Part shown: positions 51,031 through 51,891 of the stretch, piece after piece
Layout of the letters: each line of letters begins with the position of its first letter
Position numbering within the stretch: the first letter of the stretch is position 1
From: Dehalococcoidia bacterium
GTDB lineage: Bacteria; Chloroflexota; Dehalococcoidia; Lucifugimonadales; Lucifugimonadaceae
Assembly: GCA_029936155.1 (NCBI GenBank)
Contig: JAPYUK010000012.1
Location: 1 to 51,891 of the forward strand
Direction of reading: 5' to 3'
DNA: 51,891 nt
Notes under the pieces: model-generated
Told to the model about the DNA's origin: nothing
What the model saw: only the letters and a program-made list of their open reading frames with translations
Database searches by the model: none
Program-made: the position numbers and the translations under genes

Positions 51031-51806
51031 ACCTCGAACTGCCGATCTATGCGTTCGACTGAAGTTGCCAGACCGGTTGAGTCGTCGATATTGATCAGTA
51101 CCGAGTTGAAGTTGATCAGACCGCTGCGAACTGGCTGCATTCGCTGGCGGTAGCCGGTCAAAAAGCGTGCAAGTGATCCATCGACTTCAACACCAAGTAT
51201 CGAATCGACTGCTCCGACCATCCCGAGGTCGGTTGTAAATCCAGTTCCACCGGGTAGCACTTTGCAATCGGAAGTCGGGACATGTGTATGAGTTCCAACT
51301 ACAGCGGCCACCCTTCCGTCGAGGTGCCATGCCAGTGCAGCCTTCTCGGAAGTGGCTTCGGCATGGAAGTCGACAACTATTGGCTTGCCCTGCCCAAAAC
51401 CGCCCGTAAGCAGATCGTCGACCACCGCAAACGGCGAATCGAACTCACCAACCCAGACTCTACCGATCAGGCTGATCACGGCGATCTGACCCGAATCGTC
51501 AGTTGCGCCACGGCCAGGTGTACCGGGTGGGTAGTTCAGCGGGCGCAGAACAGGCAAATAAGGATTATCAAGCTGATCGATAAAATCGCGCTTGTCCCAG
51601 ACATGATTGCCGGTTGTGATCACATTGGCACCCGCTTCAACCATCTCGGTGACGGTATCAATGGTCAAACCAATTCCGCCTGCAAGATTTTCTCCCTGCA
51701 GTGTGACGAAGTCGATATTAAGTTCGGATCTCAGATCGTGGAGCAGGCCGCTTACAGCTCGCCGGCCCCCGCTTCCAACCACGTCACCGATCATTAATAC
51801 GCGCAT
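51027..51806 (-). CDS. ymdB: YmdB-like metallophosphoesterase (TIGR00282 family)
   Basis: A 259-residue dimetal phosphodiesterase. From the ATG at 51806 (AAAGG upstream) it reads M-R-V-L-M-I-G-D-V-V-G-S-G-G-R, then L-Q-G-E-N-L-A-G-G-I-G, T-T-G-N-H-V-W-D-K, D-F-H-A-E-A-T-S-E-K and V-V-G-T-H-T-H-V-P-T. This is the family of B. subtilis YmdB, a 2',3'-cyclic-nucleotide phosphodiesterase. An in-frame upstream start at 51842 is less supported. It is the first gene of the housekeeping operon visible here. Confidence 0.9.
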   Translation of the reverse strand: MRVLMIGDVVGSGGRRAVSGLLHDLRSELNIDFVTLQGENLAGGIGLTIDTVTEMVEAGANVITTGNHVWDKRDFIDQLDNPYLPVLRPLNYPPGTPGRGATDDSGQIAVISLIGRVWVGEFDSPFAVVDDLLTGGFGQGKPIVVDFHAEATSEKAALAWHLDGRVAAVVGTHTHVPTSDCKVLPGGTGFTTDLGMVGAVDSILGVEVDGSLARFLTGYRQRMQPVRSGLINFNSVLINIDDSTGLATSVERIDRQFEV

Positions 51807-51891
51807 GAGTACCTTTCGAGTTGGGCATAAGCAACCGTTCACTCACGCCCCACGTTCAACAATGCGGGAAGCAAGCTACGAATTCAAGTTC

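Overview
This 51.9 kb window looks like chromosomal DNA from a free-living, probably marine member of the Chloroflexota, most like the SAR202 lineage. That assignment is an inference from gene content: five sulfatases, four enolase-superfamily enzymes plus the tail of a fifth, two luciferase-like flavin/F420 oxidoreductases, two HpcH/HpaI-type aldolases, two UxuA-type dehydratases, several SDR and Gfo/Idh dehydrogenases and an RraA-fold protein. Published surveys of SAR202 describe this kind of paralogue expansion. I saw no rRNA, tRNA, CRISPR array, phage or transposase gene. Many genes appear to start with TTG or GTG behind a clear GGAG/AAGGA site.

Layout. 1-12 kb holds scattered catabolic genes: sulfatase, aldolase, enolase-family remnant, LLM oxidoreductase, a second aldolase-like protein, a large alpha/beta hydrolase, an SDR, an FAD-dependent oxidoreductase, an MBL-fold hydrolase, a broken lectin-like lipoprotein gene and an RraA-like protein. 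12-27.2 kb is one long minus-strand array. Read in transcription order it is: a 1070-residue regulator (DNA-binding domain, AAA ATPase, LuxR domain); an 18-bp palindrome; a lipoprotein solute-binding protein; two permeases; two tandem sulfatases; two ABC ATPases; a broken NTF2-like gene; an LLM oxidoreductase; and an SDR. A 15-bp perfect inverted repeat lies just upstream of the regulator.

27-39 kb carries a small membrane protein, tandem UxuA-like dehydratases, an ankyrin remnant, trmL, a sulfatase, a GYD protein, a lipoprotein, an NHL beta-propeller, a decayed methyltransferase, a Dus enzyme, a sulfatase, a truncated GNAT and a cupin. 39-48.8 kb is a sugar-acid block: a VOC pseudogene, two galactonate-dehydratase-like enolases around a Gfo/Idh oxidoreductase, then a plus-strand operon of D-aminoacylase-like amidohydrolase, two tandem mandelate-racemase-like enolases and an epimerase. 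48.8-51.9 kb is ordinary housekeeping DNA: a zinc-ribbon membrane protein, plsY, a PHP phosphoesterase and a YmdB-like phosphodiesterase.

How it may work together (inference). All five sulfatases begin directly at the catalytic domain with no signal peptide, so they should act in the cytoplasm on small sulfated molecules after uptake. The peptide-type ABC transporter with two embedded sulfatases is the most distinctive unit: import, desulfation, then oxidation by LLM and SDR enzymes, possibly under the adjacent regulator. The dehydratases and aldolases elsewhere fit a route from sugar acids through 2-keto-3-deoxy acids to pyruvate and an aldehyde.

The window is also rich in gene decay. Six fairly clear broken or truncated genes and two less certain ones include in-frame stops, 1-nt frameshifts, a 4-bp tandem duplication and truncations. 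All functional calls come from reading motifs by eye; no database search was run.
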